A stretch of 58,850 nucleotides of DNA from Candidatus Poribacteria bacterium (GTDB lineage: Bacteria; Poribacteria; WGA-4E; WGA-3G): NCBI GenBank assembly GCA_003635195.1, contig PYIY01000195.1, positions 77,961 to 136,810 on the forward strand, read 5' to 3'. Both the position numbers and the translations under genes were made by a program. Shown here piece by piece: positions 18,079-26,392 of this stretch (position 1 is its first letter; each line of letters begins with the position of its first letter). The notes beneath the pieces are model-generated. The model did not search any database. It saw only the letters and a program-made list of their open reading frames with translations, and was not told the origin of the DNA.

Positions 18079-18107
18079 TTGACACGTGTAAGAAAATAGC
18101 GTATAAT
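18079..18107 (+). promoter_or_regulatory. Perfect sigma70-type promoter of the selenoprotein operon
   Basis: TTGACA (18079-18084), 17 bp, TATAAT (18102-18107), with AGAAAATAGCGTATAAT as spacer and -10. The leader to the ATG at 18143 is short and holds a strong ribosome site (CGGAGG, 18128-18133). Confidence 0.88.
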
Positions 18108-18142
18108 TTCATTAACTAACATATTAACGGAGGCATAACGCG

Positions 18143-19153
18143 ATGTTTCAAACGCGGCTTAATGTAAGCGTGTTGGCTGTTATCCTCACGACAGTCATTT
18201 TGATTATAGCAGCTTCAGGGGAGAAGGCAGTGACAACTCCAGACACACTAAAAGTAGGAATGGTCGCCCCCGACTTCACATTGAAAGATGAAGAGGGTGT
18301 TGAGCGGAGTCTCAGCGACTACTTAGGGAAAAAGAATATCGTCCTCGCATTTTATCCAAAAGATTTTACCGGCGGCTGAACAGCAGAACTTTGCTCGCTC
18401 CGGGATAATTTGAGCGAGATAGAAGCGACTGAGAGTGTCCTTTTCGGTGTCAGTGTTGACACTGTCGATTCGCATAAGCGGTTTAAAGCAGAACAGGCAT
18501 TCGGGTTTTCCCTCTTAGCCGACACTGAATTTAAGGTGAGTCATCAGTATAGTGGTATCATTGAAAGATTCAACGCTTCAAAACGGACGACTTTCATCAT
18601 TGATAAAGCGGGGTACATCCGCGCCATTGACACAGAAGTTAATGTCAAAACGCACGGTGAAGATGTTGCAGCACTGCTTAAGGAAGTCCTCCCGAAGATA
18701 GAAGTTGGGCAACCGGCACCAGACTTCATTGCGACGGATAGCACGGGCAAAACGCATCAACTCAGCGAGTTAATTGAAAAAAAGAATGTCGTCCTATCGT
18801 TTTACCCGCGCGACTTTGGACGCGGCTGAACGACGCAAGTTTGCTCGCTCCGTGATGAGTCGAGTCGTTTTGCGAAACATGATGCCCAGATCTTCGGGAT
18901 TACCCACAATGACGCGGATTCGCATGAGAAATTTTCGGAAGAAAACGAGTTGAACTTCCCGCTTTTGGTAGATACTGACCGCAACCTCGCGCTTCTGTAT
19001 GGCGCGACGGACGCGCCAGATGGCAAAATCCAGCGCATGGCAATTATTATTGATAAAGCGGGGAAGATTGTGGAAATTGATAAAGCGGTCAACGCCAGTA
19101 CACACGGGCTAGACTTAGTTAATTTCTTCAAAACTTTGGAAACGTCAAATTAA
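18143..19153 (+). CDS. Exported tandem peroxiredoxin (PrxQ/BCP-PrxQ/BCP) with two selenocysteines
   Basis: Reading two in-frame TGA codons (18377-18379 and 18827-18829) as Sec gives one 336-residue protein. An N-terminal hydrophobic segment (residues 8-24) is a signal peptide or anchor. Domain 1 (about 36-183) has FYPKDFTGG-U79-TAELC84; domain 2 (about 186-336) has FYPRDFGRG-U229-TTQVC234. In PrxQ/BCP proteins this position is the peroxidatic Cys of FxPxxxTxxCT, and the resolving Cys lies five residues later, exactly as here. Homology continues in frame after both UGAs and the gene ends at TAA. Such enzymes reduce hydroperoxides; Sec raises reactivity. The stop is 3 bp before the next gene. 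Confidence 0.93.
18380..18418 (+). promoter_or_regulatory. Candidate bacterial SECIS hairpin after first UGA
   Basis: CTCGCTC (18394-18400) pairs perfectly with GAGCGAG (18412-18418) around an 11-nt loop beginning CGGG. The stem starts 14 nt and the loop 22 nt after the UGA, in the range expected for SelB-dependent bacterial SECIS elements, which sit inside the coding region right after the Sec codon. Confidence 0.75.
18830..18864 (+). promoter_or_regulatory. Candidate bacterial SECIS hairpin after second UGA
   Basis: CTCGCTC (18844-18850) pairs with GAG (18857-18859) and CGAG (18861-18864), leaving U18860 bulged and a 6-nt loop CGTGAT. A bulged U in the upper stem is a known SelB-recognition feature of the E. 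coli fdhF SECIS. The stem again starts 14 nt and the loop 22 nt after the UGA. Confidence 0.75.
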
Positions 19154-19156
19154 TAG

Positions 19157-19771
19157 ATGGTGCGTAGCAATTTATCAACAATTCCGGCAGGCATTGCGTG
19201 GGGAACATCTGTCTTGTTTAGTCCATTTTTGGTGCCGATCGCCACGGCTGCCAGTGTTGTCCAAAAACATGCGGACCCACAAAATGCCCTCCGCTGGTTA
19301 GTGATTGTCGTGCTATTTGTTACCGTGCTGCCCGTCCTATCCATAGCACTCATGGTCCGGTTTTCCAAAGTGAGCGACTTACATCTGCAGAACAGAGAGG
19401 AACGGCTTTTACCTTTATGCTGCACGCTTGTGAGTATGATTATAGGTACGGTTCTACTCCACCGGTTAGGTGCTGCACGTGAGATTGTTTGGGCAGGCAT
19501 CGCCTATATCACGAATAGTCTTATTTTTTCGGCAATTACCCCGATTTGGAAAATTAGTTTTCACAGTAGCGTTGCTACCGGATGTGTTACCGTTCTCGTC
19601 ATGCTTGTTAACCCGCAATTTGGTTGGCTATTTTTGTTGGTTCCGTTGATTTCATGGGCGCGGGTTTACCGAAAACGTCACACGCTTCTTCAAACCGTTG
19701 TCGGCGCGGTACTTGCTGTTAGTAATACAGCAATTGTTCTGTATATGGCGCGACTTGGAAGTCAAACGTGA
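19157..19771 (+). CDS. PAP2-like integral membrane protein
   Basis: 204 residues with about six membrane helices. Degenerate marks of the PAP2 phosphatase signature can be seen: KVSDLHLQNREERLLP (K-x6-R-like), ISFHSSVATG (in place of PSGH) and ARVYRKRHTLLQTVVG (R-x5-H, lacking the final Asp). It may be a lipid-phosphatase-like protein with altered chemistry. Its ATG follows the peroxiredoxin stop by 3 bp, so the two are probably translated together, which links the membrane protein to peroxide defence in the envelope. Function not certain. Confidence 0.65.
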   Translation: MVRSNLSTIPAGIAWGTSVLFSPFLVPIATAASVVQKHADPQNALRWLVIVVLFVTVLPVLSIALMVRFSKVSDLHLQNREERLLPLCCTLVSMIIGTVLLHRLGAAREIVWAGIAYITNSLIFSAITPIWKISFHSSVATGCVTVLVMLVNPQFGWLFLLVPLISWARVYRKRHTLLQTVVGAVLAVSNTAIVLYMARLGSQT

Positions 19772-19869
19772 AGCAGGATATTCGGATGTGAGTTAGGACA
19801 GATAGGATTGGTGGATCGCTTACCGTACGCCTCATAAACCCGAAGCACAGTTCATGCTTTAACCGTAAG

Positions 19870-20652
19870 TCATCGTGTCTGTCTTAGAGGGGGTAGGTTA
19901 TCCCAATCACACTCTAAACAGAAATCGGCTTCTCTACCGAGTCGGCGTACACTGCCACCACACTCAGGACACTTATTAATGCGAGGCGAGTTTGTATCTT
20001 CAGTGCTCGGCGGAAACATGAGCAACTGCTCTATCGGTAAAGGTTGTTCCCTTTCGCTGGCAAGTTGGAGTTGCAGATTCTCAATTATATCGCGGGTATC
20101 CAGTTTAAGGGGCGGTGGTGAATTCTGGGTGAGGTTAATAAAATCGCTACGGTAGACGCGAATGGTGTTTTCTTCTCGGACCTGTCGTATAAACAGTGTA
20201 TATTTATCAGGTGCGACCAAATACGCTGCAGTATCCAAAATGTATCTGCGCGGTTTGATTGTTATTTCGTATCCACCATAGTGGAAAGTAGAGGCGTTTG
20301 CCCCAGGCTGTATCTGGCAGATTTCAAAGAGCTCATGAGAACGCGAGGCAGAAAGGATTAAGGCATACTGTCGGCAGGGATGTTGCGCGAGGCGTTCAAA
20401 TGGCAGAAAATCTTCCGGTTCCGCGCTATTTTGGAGAAACGCAATAAAAGTTGCGTAAGCGTTTTCGGTAGCTTCGTCCAAAATCAACTGACTTAATCGC
20501 CGAGATTCTGGTGTACGCGGCGCGTCAGCCCGGTTAATCTCCCGGGCGTAAAGTTCAACTTGTACATTAACGTCAATAGCCTGATTTTCAGCACTGATAC
20601 GCTGCAGACGTTCTATAGGCTGATCCGCGATTTTTAGGACAAAAGGTAACAT
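19870..20652 (-). CDS. Hypothetical protein with C-terminal zinc ribbon
   Basis: 260 residues, soluble and not recognised as a named family. The last 35 residues hold a four-cysteine zinc ribbon (CPECGG, then CLEC, 16 residues later). The body is alpha/beta with a central beta-rich part (YGGYEITIKPRRYILDTAAYLV). It reads divergently from yebC with 106 bp between them. No signal peptide. Possibly a nucleic-acid or protein adaptor, by the ribbon only. Confidence 0.6.
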   Translation of the reverse strand: MLPFVLKIADQPIERLQRISAENQAIDVNVQVELYAREINRADAPRTPESRRLSQLILDEATENAYATFIAFLQNSAEPEDFLPFERLAQHPCRQYALILSASRSHELFEICQIQPGANASTFHYGGYEITIKPRRYILDTAAYLVAPDKYTLFIRQVREENTIRVYRSDFINLTQNSPPPLKLDTRDIIENLQLQLASEREQPLPIEQLLMFPPSTEDTNSPRINKCPECGGSVRRLGREADFCLECDWDNLPPLRQTR

Positions 20653-20758
20653 AGCAACCCATTAAACTCCTTAAACGAGGGATGTAACAAGTGTAGCATA
20701 GATGCTGATGTTTGTCCAGTTCAATTATATCAATTAATCATTCAGAAAGGAACAAGTT

Positions 20759-21505
20759 ATGTCAGGCCACTCTAAATGGTCAACAATCAAACATAAAAAA
20801 GCGGCGAACGACTCCAGACGCGGCAAACTTTTCTCAAAGTTGATCAAAGAAATTACAGCGGCTGCGCGTATCGGTGGTGGTGATATAGATACGAATCCAC
20901 GCCTTAGAACTGCCATTGCGACCGCAAAATCAAGCAATGTCCCCAACGACAACATAGAAAAAGCGATTCTTCGTGGCACTGGTGAACTTGAGGGTGAAAC
21001 CTACGAAGAAATCCTCTACGAAGGTTACGGACCTGGTGGGGTCGCAGTGATGATAGAAGTCTTGACCGACAACCGCAATCGAGCTGTCGCAGCGATCCGA
21101 CACGCCTTTAGCAAACACGAAGGTAGAATCGGGGAGCGCGGGTGTGTTGCTTGGGGATTCAATAAATGTGGATTGATCGTCGTCACACCCGACGGTATTG
21201 ATGAAGAAGAACTATTCATGGCCGCGGTTGAAGCCGGTGCTGAAGATGTAACCGCTTCCGAAACAGGTATGGAAATCGTTACGCCGTTTGAGATGTTCGA
21301 TAGCGTTTTAACAGCGATTCAAGAAACATCTGCCGCAGTTCAACTCGCTGAAATCAGTATGATTCCACAAAACACAGTGAAACTCGAGGGGAAAGAAGCG
21401 GAACGGATGTTACGCCTCATGGATGCCCTCGACGAACTCGATGATGTTCAAAAGGTTTATGCCAATTTCGATATCCCGGACAACCTTTTAGAAGCTGCGG
21501 CTTAA
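20759..21505 (+). CDS. yebC: YebC/PmpR family protein (TACO1-like)
   Basis: 248 residues starting with the invariant MSGHSKWSTIKHKKAANDSRRGK-type N-terminus. The family pattern NVPNDNIEKAILRGTGEL and GYGPGGVAVMIEVLTDN is also present. Members bind DNA or ribosomes; recent work on the family supports roles in translation of proline-rich stretches as well as transcription control. Length is normal. It heads the run yebC-ruvC-ruvA-ruvB, a gene order found in many bacteria. Confidence 0.96.
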   Translation: MSGHSKWSTIKHKKAANDSRRGKLFSKLIKEITAAARIGGGDIDTNPRLRTAIATAKSSNVPNDNIEKAILRGTGELEGETYEEILYEGYGPGGVAVMIEVLTDNRNRAVAAIRHAFSKHEGRIGERGCVAWGFNKCGLIVVTPDGIDEEELFMAAVEAGAEDVTASETGMEIVTPFEMFDSVLTAIQETSAAVQLAEISMIPQNTVKLEGKEAERMLRLMDALDELDDVQKVYANFDIPDNLLEAAA

Positions 21506-21621
21506 CCACCACTGATAATTCGCGACTATTTAACGATCAGTCGTAGGCGCGAGTTCTGCTTATAACTCTCAAAGTGTTTGGTAATAGCATCATTAAAAAT
21601 TCTTCACAGCGCCAAAAACTT

Positions 21622-21645
21622 AGTCCGTAATGTAATGGAGGACGG
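21622..21645 (+). repeat. 24-nt dispersed motif upstream of ruvC
   Basis: Begins AGTCCGTAATG, ends AATGGAGGACGG, 22 nt before the ruvC ATG. A copy with one mismatch lies at 26342-26365 on the minus strand, upstream of the IolB-like gene in the same sense. Confidence 0.6.
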
Positions 21646-21666
21646 TTCTATGGGAACGGACATCAA

Positions 21667-22206
21667 ATGCAAAACCCAACTCATTCAACCGCAAGGAACA
21701 TAAAAAAAATAATTCTTGGCATTGACCCCGGCATTGCGAATACTGGATACGGTGTGATTGAATCTGAAGCCAATCGTCACATCCCGCGGGCCTTCGGCAA
21801 TATCAGAACCAGTCCGAAAACAGCATCGGAAATGCGACTGAAACACATTTACGATGCCGTAACCGGCTTGATTGTGGAACACGACATTGAGAGTGTCGTA
21901 CTTGAGGATATTTTTTTTAATAAAAATGTAAGCAGTGCGTTCGCTGTTGGCGAAGTCAAGGGCATTGTGAAACTTGCGGCGGCAAATGCGGATTGTCCGG
22001 TTACGCTGTACACACCTACTCAGGTTAAACAATCAATTGTCGGTTATGGGAAAGCCACGAAATCTCAGCTGCAAAAGATGGTGCAAGCACTACTTAAACT
22101 CAAAGAACCGCCTCGTCCCGATCACGCTGCAGATGCACTGGCACTCACACTTTGCCATGCCCGTTCTTATAAAGTCCTTGAACTCCGTAAAAAATTGACG
22201 CAGTAG
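21667..22206 (+). CDS. ruvC: Holliday junction endonuclease RuvC
   Basis: 179 residues. The acidic catalytic set is visible: D20 in GIDPGIANTGYG, E80 in VVLEDIFF, and H153 with D156 in PDHAADALAL, as in the Thermus enzyme. RuvC cleaves Holliday junctions that RuvAB has moved. The first 12 residues extend beyond the usual start, but no better start codon is present between them and the fold. ruvA follows after 33 bp. Confidence 0.95.
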   Translation: MQNPTHSTARNIKKIILGIDPGIANTGYGVIESEANRHIPRAFGNIRTSPKTASEMRLKHIYDAVTGLIVEHDIESVVLEDIFFNKNVSSAFAVGEVKGIVKLAAANADCPVTLYTPTQVKQSIVGYGKATKSQLQKMVQALLKLKEPPRPDHAADALALTLCHARSYKVLELRKKLTQ

Positions 22207-22239
22207 CAATCGCGTATTCGTGTCCAAAGGAATGGTGAG

Positions 22240-22836
22240 ATGATCGCTTATATCAAAGGCATTATCGTTCATAAAGAGACAAAGCAAGTTATCGTAGATG
22301 TCAATGGTGTCGGGTATGCCCTTGACGTACCGCCGAGAGTCATAACAGGCTTACCCCCGATAGGTGATACCGTTACTTTTTATACATATTACTACCAAAC
22401 CCGTGAAAACAAGATTACGCTCTACGGGTTCATTTCAAGGGATGCTCTCAAAGTTTTTGAATTGGCACTGACTGTGTCCGGTGTAGGACCGGCACTCGCG
22501 CAAAACATCGTTGCGCGGTTATCTCCTTTACAATTCCAACGCGCTGTCAACCGTGGAGAACTTACCACACTGATGCGGGTGCCACGCTTAACCAAAGAAA
22601 TTGCGCAAGTTATCGTTACCAAGCTGAAAAAGAATATCGCTAAAATGAAATTTGAAGGCGACGCTGACGCTTCAAAATCCATGGCTCCAAACGCAGAGGT
22701 GATCGAAATGCTTGTCAATCTCGGTGCATCGGAACTTGAAGCAGAACAAGCCGTCGAAAAAGCACAAAAAGTCCTCGGCGACTCGGCGCAACGCGAGAAC
22801 TTAATCAAACAGGCACTGCGTTACATCCGAAATTAG
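22240..22836 (+). CDS. ruvA: Holliday junction branch migration protein RuvA
   Basis: 198 residues, normal length. Domain I begins MIAYIKGIIVHKETKQVIVDVNGVGY; two helix-hairpin-helix motifs follow (VSGVGPALAQNIVA and VPRLTKEIAQVIV). A C-terminal three-helix domain ends the protein and contacts RuvB. RuvA binds the four-way junction as a tetramer and loads the RuvB motor. Ribosome site GGTGAG before the ATG. Confidence 0.96.
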   Translation: MIAYIKGIIVHKETKQVIVDVNGVGYALDVPPRVITGLPPIGDTVTFYTYYYQTRENKITLYGFISRDALKVFELALTVSGVGPALAQNIVARLSPLQFQRAVNRGELTTLMRVPRLTKEIAQVIVTKLKKNIAKMKFEGDADASKSMAPNAEVIEMLVNLGASELEAEQAVEKAQKVLGDSAQRENLIKQALRYIRN

Positions 22837-22844
22837 TTTTTATT

Positions 22845-22998
22845 TTCAGAGTCATCAGTTATCGGTTCGGTTTTCTCTCACTGCGAGGCATGAAAAACCT
22901 TTCAGTTATCAGTCTGAACCTAATTGGGGGACCAACGGTTACCAAGAAATGTCTGCAGACAGGAAATCTCTTAACTGAAAACTGAAAACTGAAAACCA
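22845..22998. repeat. Palindromic repeat cluster between ruvA and ruvB
   Basis: Contains CAGTTATCGG, CAGTTATCAGT and a run of AACTGAAAACTGAAAACTGA, which can pair with one another. It also includes CTCACTGCGAGGCATG; CTCACTGCGAAGCATG recurs at about 14910. This belongs to the GTTATCAGT repeat class seen elsewhere in the window. Confidence 0.65.
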
Positions 22999-23015
22999 TT
23001 CAAGGATAAAACAAA

Positions 23016-24047
23016 ATGGATACCCACGACAAGCCAGATTCGGTTCGGATACAAGACTTGGCGACTGAAGATGATGACTTTGGATATAGCCTTCGTCCGA
23101 AAACGCTGAAGGAATTTATTGGGCAAGATAAAGCGAAAAGACAGCTCTACATCCATATTGAAGCTGCGAAAGAGCGTGGGGATGCGCTTGAACATGTGCT
23201 ACTTGTGAGCCCACCAGGATTAGGAAAGACGACGCTTGCGAGGATCATCGCCAATGAAATTCAGAGTAATTTTAAACAGGCGATCGGACCTGTTATGGAA
23301 AAATTAGACTTAGCCTCAACGCTAACGAATCTCGACCAAGGTGATATTCTCTTTATTGACGAAATCCACCGGGTGAAAGGGTATGTACAAGAATCACTCT
23401 ATCCGGCGATGGAAGATTATCAACTCGATTTAACTATCGGTCAAGGGCCCGGGTCCGATATTATGCAAGTGCCGCTTGACCCCTTCACGCTGGTTGGTGC
23501 TACAACGCGTGAAGGCTTGCTTGCGGGTCCTTTTCGGGATCGGTTCGGCATCCGTATCCACCTGGATTATTACGAAGCAGAAGACATCCAACAGGCAATC
23601 CGTATCAACAGTGCCAAACTCAAGATTAATATCGACGAAGACGCAGAATATGCATTAGCGCGCCGTTCGCGCGGCACAATGCGCATTGCGAATAAATTAC
23701 TCGCCAACGTCAGAGATTATGCTCAAGTCGAAAGCGATGGTATACTTACGCTTGCGGTTGCGGAGGAGGCACTCGAATTTTTTGGCATTGATGAACGCGG
23801 CTTAAACGCACAGGATTACGCCTACTTTCAGACGCTTATTGAGAACTTCAGTGGACGTGCTGGGCTTAAGGCACTCGCTGTCGCCCTCAGTGAGGATGAA
23901 CGCACTATTTCAGAGGTTTACGAACCTTACTATATTAAAGAGGGATTTTTGACGCCGACACCGGGTGGGCGCGTCGCAACTGATGCGGCTTATGCGTACT
24001 TTAACTATCCTGTAAGCTCACAAGCATCGTTGTTTAATACGCTGTAA
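23016..24047 (+). CDS. ruvB: Holliday junction branch migration ATPase RuvB
   Basis: 343 residues. AAA+ motor with Walker A SPPGLGKTTLA (about residue 65-75), Walker B ILFIDEIHR, sensor segment GATTREGLLAGPFRDRFG with the arginine finger region, and a C-terminal winged helix (YIKEGFLTPTPGGRVAT). It forms hexameric rings that drive branch migration with RuvA. Codons and length are ordinary. Confidence 0.97.
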   Translation: MDTHDKPDSVRIQDLATEDDDFGYSLRPKTLKEFIGQDKAKRQLYIHIEAAKERGDALEHVLLVSPPGLGKTTLARIIANEIQSNFKQAIGPVMEKLDLASTLTNLDQGDILFIDEIHRVKGYVQESLYPAMEDYQLDLTIGQGPGSDIMQVPLDPFTLVGATTREGLLAGPFRDRFGIRIHLDYYEAEDIQQAIRINSAKLKINIDEDAEYALARRSRGTMRIANKLLANVRDYAQVESDGILTLAVAEEALEFFGIDERGLNAQDYAYFQTLIENFSGRAGLKALAVALSEDERTISEVYEPYYIKEGFLTPTPGGRVATDAAYAYFNYPVSSQASLFNTL

Positions 24048-24079
24048 ATTCTGGCGAGGTCTCCACTTCACCGAAAATT

Positions 24080-25117
24080 ATGAAACTCACAGATTTCGAT
24101 TACCACCTCCCGCCTGATCGGATCGCGCAAAGCCCTCTTCAACAGCGCGATGCGTCCCGACTTTTGGTAGTTGACAGCGACACCTGTGCTTTTCATCATA
24201 CCCAGTTTTCGCAGATCGGGGACTACTTACCGAGCAATACCCTGTTAGTTCTGAATGACACGAAGGTAATTCCGGCACGGTTAATCGGTAATAAAATTGG
24301 GACTGGCGGCAAGATAGAGCTGCTCCTCATCCGAGAAAAAGAACCGGATACTTGGGAAGTGCTCGCGAAACCGCGGCGGAACCTCCGAATCGGCACACAA
24401 GCGACATTTGGTAACGGGAACCAACTGATAGCCGAGGTGCTCGCGAAACCGGATGATGGACACTGTATCGTCCGCTTTGGCTATGACCACAATAACGCGT
24501 TTTCAGTTATCCTTGCTGAGGTTGGCATGATGCCTCTACCGCCTTATATTCGCCGTCCACCGAATGCTGAAGATAAGGTGCGTTATCAGTCAGTCTACGC
24601 GGCGAGTGAAGGTGCGATTGCTGCCCCGACAGCTGGGTTGCATTTTACACAAGACTTGCTGGAAGCCTTGAAAAATAGGGGGATAGAAATAGCAACGCTA
24701 ACACTACACGTCGGGCCCGGGACGTTCCAACCGGTGAAAGTTGAAAATATTCAGACGCACAAGATGCACGCCGAATACATCCATCTCGATGACACAGAAG
24801 CGAGGCGGATTCGCACGGCACGGGATGCGGGTACGAAAATTGTTGCGATCGGGACGACTGTGGTGCGCTCGCTCGAAACCGCGGGTGCGACGGGCACTGT
24901 CTGTCCTTATAGCGGCTATAGCGAACTTTTTATCTATCCCGGACACCAATTTAATGTGGTAGATGCATTGGTTACGAACTTCCATCTACCTAAATCAACC
25001 TTACTGATGCTTGTGAGTGCTTTCGCTGGAGGAGATTTGATTCAGAAAGCGTATCAAGAAGCACTCCAACATAACTACCGTTTTTACAGTTATGGCGATG
25101 CCATGCTGATTCTTTAA
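24080..25117 (+). CDS. queA: S-adenosylmethionine:tRNA ribosyltransferase-isomerase QueA
   Basis: 345 residues, beginning MKLTDFDYHLPPDRIAQSP with the family motif LPPERIAQ-like. Later segments include LVLNDTKVIPARL, PLPPYIRRP, GAIAAPTAGLHFT and GTTVVRSLE. QueA moves the ribosyl group of SAM onto preQ1 in tRNA to make epoxyqueuosine in the queuosine pathway. No tgt follows; yajC is next, an order often seen as queA-(tgt)-yajC. Confidence 0.96.
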   Translation: MKLTDFDYHLPPDRIAQSPLQQRDASRLLVVDSDTCAFHHTQFSQIGDYLPSNTLLVLNDTKVIPARLIGNKIGTGGKIELLLIREKEPDTWEVLAKPRRNLRIGTQATFGNGNQLIAEVLAKPDDGHCIVRFGYDHNNAFSVILAEVGMMPLPPYIRRPPNAEDKVRYQSVYAASEGAIAAPTAGLHFTQDLLEALKNRGIEIATLTLHVGPGTFQPVKVENIQTHKMHAEYIHLDDTEARRIRTARDAGTKIVAIGTTVVRSLETAGATGTVCPYSGYSELFIYPGHQFNVVDALVTNFHLPKSTLLMLVSAFAGGDLIQKAYQEALQHNYRFYSYGDAMLIL

Positions 25118-25157
25118 CCTTTTAACGCAAGTTTTGACTTGCAGAAGGAGATATTCC

Positions 25158-25466
25158 ATGGGAATGGAAGCAATAGCAAGTCCACTTTTTTTATTTGTGG
25201 CAATGGGCGCGATTTTTTATTTTTTGCTATTCCGACCTGAACAAGCGAAACGCAAAAAACACCAGAACATGCTGGAGAATCTGTCTAAAGGCGATGAAAT
25301 CGTAACCAACGGCGGACTTCACGGCAAAATCCTTGGGCTCAGTAATGATAAAAACACGATTCTCATTGTCATTGGAGAATTGAATAGCCAAGAGGTAAAG
25401 GTTCAAATTTCCCGGAGTGCTGTCGCTTTCCTCAAAAAGGGCGGCGAACTCATTGAAGGCGAGTAG
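25158..25466 (+). CDS. yajC: Preprotein translocase subunit YajC
   Basis: 102 residues from the ATG at 25158, chosen because AAGGAG lies 8 nt upstream; an earlier ATG at 25134 lacks a site. One N-terminal helix (LFLFVAMGAIFYFLLFRPEQAKRKKHQ) with the family's FRPQ-like end, then a small cytoplasmic domain (LSKGDEIVTNGGLHGKI). YajC associates with SecDF at the translocon; secD and secF are not downstream here. Confidence 0.95.
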   Translation: MGMEAIASPLFLFVAMGAIFYFLLFRPEQAKRKKHQNMLENLSKGDEIVTNGGLHGKILGLSNDKNTILIVIGELNSQEVKVQISRSAVAFLKKGGELIEGE

Positions 25467-25607
25467 GGCTTTGTCATGTCAAACTTGAAGGGTATAGAAG
25501 TCGCGAGCGGCAAAAAATCCGCAGAAATACGCAGAAACACCCTATCAAAGACACCAAGCAAATACCCCAAGCAAAACACTCGTTCCTACAAGAAGATAAT
25601 CGGTTTT

Positions 25608-26279
25608 TCACAAATGTGGCTGTATCCATAACTGGTAGCCAACACCTTCAGACATTAGCAACTCAATACTATCCTGCTCTGGAACAGCGAACACATCGTT
25701 GTGATACAATTTCGCGCGTGCTGTTCCCGTGGTGCGCGTGACATTGAAAACAGCAACGCCATCGGCATTTCGGAACCGATGGAGGTAGATCGCTTCCTCT
25801 CCAGTAGACATCGTATGCGCGCCGCTGGTGGTTGTTATATCTGAATCATCTGAAAAGGCATTCTCGTGAATTCTAAGATGCGTTTCATCTTGATTTAGGG
25901 TCTCACCCGCTTCCAAGATAACCGCTGCGGATTCGGCGTGAGATGGTACTTTGCATACGGCAATTTCGACTCCCGTTTCATTTGCGAGGACCTCATAAGT
26001 TGTGTGATGTGGGATATATGCGATACATGCCTCTCCTTGGAATACATCCGAACGCTCCCCCAAAACTCCGTTCGCTTTGTTGCCGTTATGTCCCACCAAT
26101 AAAGTACAGTCTCCACCCAATGCAATCAGGGCGACTTCAGTATCATCAGAATGGTCAAAAAAGGTTGCTTTGGGCGTGAGATTAAGAATTCCGAAATGGA
26201 GTTTTGTGAGGCCCATCTCGCCGGGCTTCACGATTTCAGTGTATCCGTTGGTAGGTGTATAATTCTTAGATGCCAACAT
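25608..26279 (-). CDS. IolB/KduI-like cupin isomerase
   Basis: 223 residues forming one clear cupin half. LHFGILNLTPKATFF, EVALIALGGDCTLLVG and CIAYIPHHTTYEVLANETGVEIAVCKVPS resemble 5-deoxy-glucuronate isomerase (IolB) of inositol catabolism. The C-terminal half is shorter than in IolB (about 270 residues) but keeps EAIYLHRFRNADG and HNDVFAVPEQ. It may act on a related uronate or ketose. A 24-nt motif shared with ruvC lies 63 bp upstream. Confidence 0.6.
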   Translation of the reverse strand: MLASKNYTPTNGYTEIVKPGEMGLTKLHFGILNLTPKATFFDHSDDTEVALIALGGDCTLLVGHNGNKANGVLGERSDVFQGEACIAYIPHHTTYEVLANETGVEIAVCKVPSHAESAAVILEAGETLNQDETHLRIHENAFSDDSDITTTSGAHTMSTGEEAIYLHRFRNADGVAVFNVTRTTGTARAKLYHNDVFAVPEQDSIELLMSEGVGYQLWIQPHL

Positions 26280-26341
26280 TTTTTTAATTTACCTTGCGGT
26301 TAAACAGCAGGCAATCAACAATTAACATGCATTTCTTAAAT

Positions 26342-26365
26342 CCGTCCTCCATTTCATTACGGACT
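26342..26365 (-). repeat. Second copy of the 24-nt motif, upstream of the IolB-like gene
   Basis: On the minus strand it begins AGTCCGTAATG and ends AATGGAGGACGG. One base differs from the copy before ruvC at 21622-21645. It lies between maf and the IolB-like start. Confidence 0.6.
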
Positions 26366-26392
26366 ACGGGTTTTGGATATTCTTAATCTTCC

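Noticed and set aside
18377..18829. Sequencing errors or ordinary stops at the two UGAs of the peroxiredoxin gene
   Set aside because: Both UGAs are at the same catalytic position in two domains, the frame is kept, and each has a correctly placed hairpin. Two matching errors are very unlikely.
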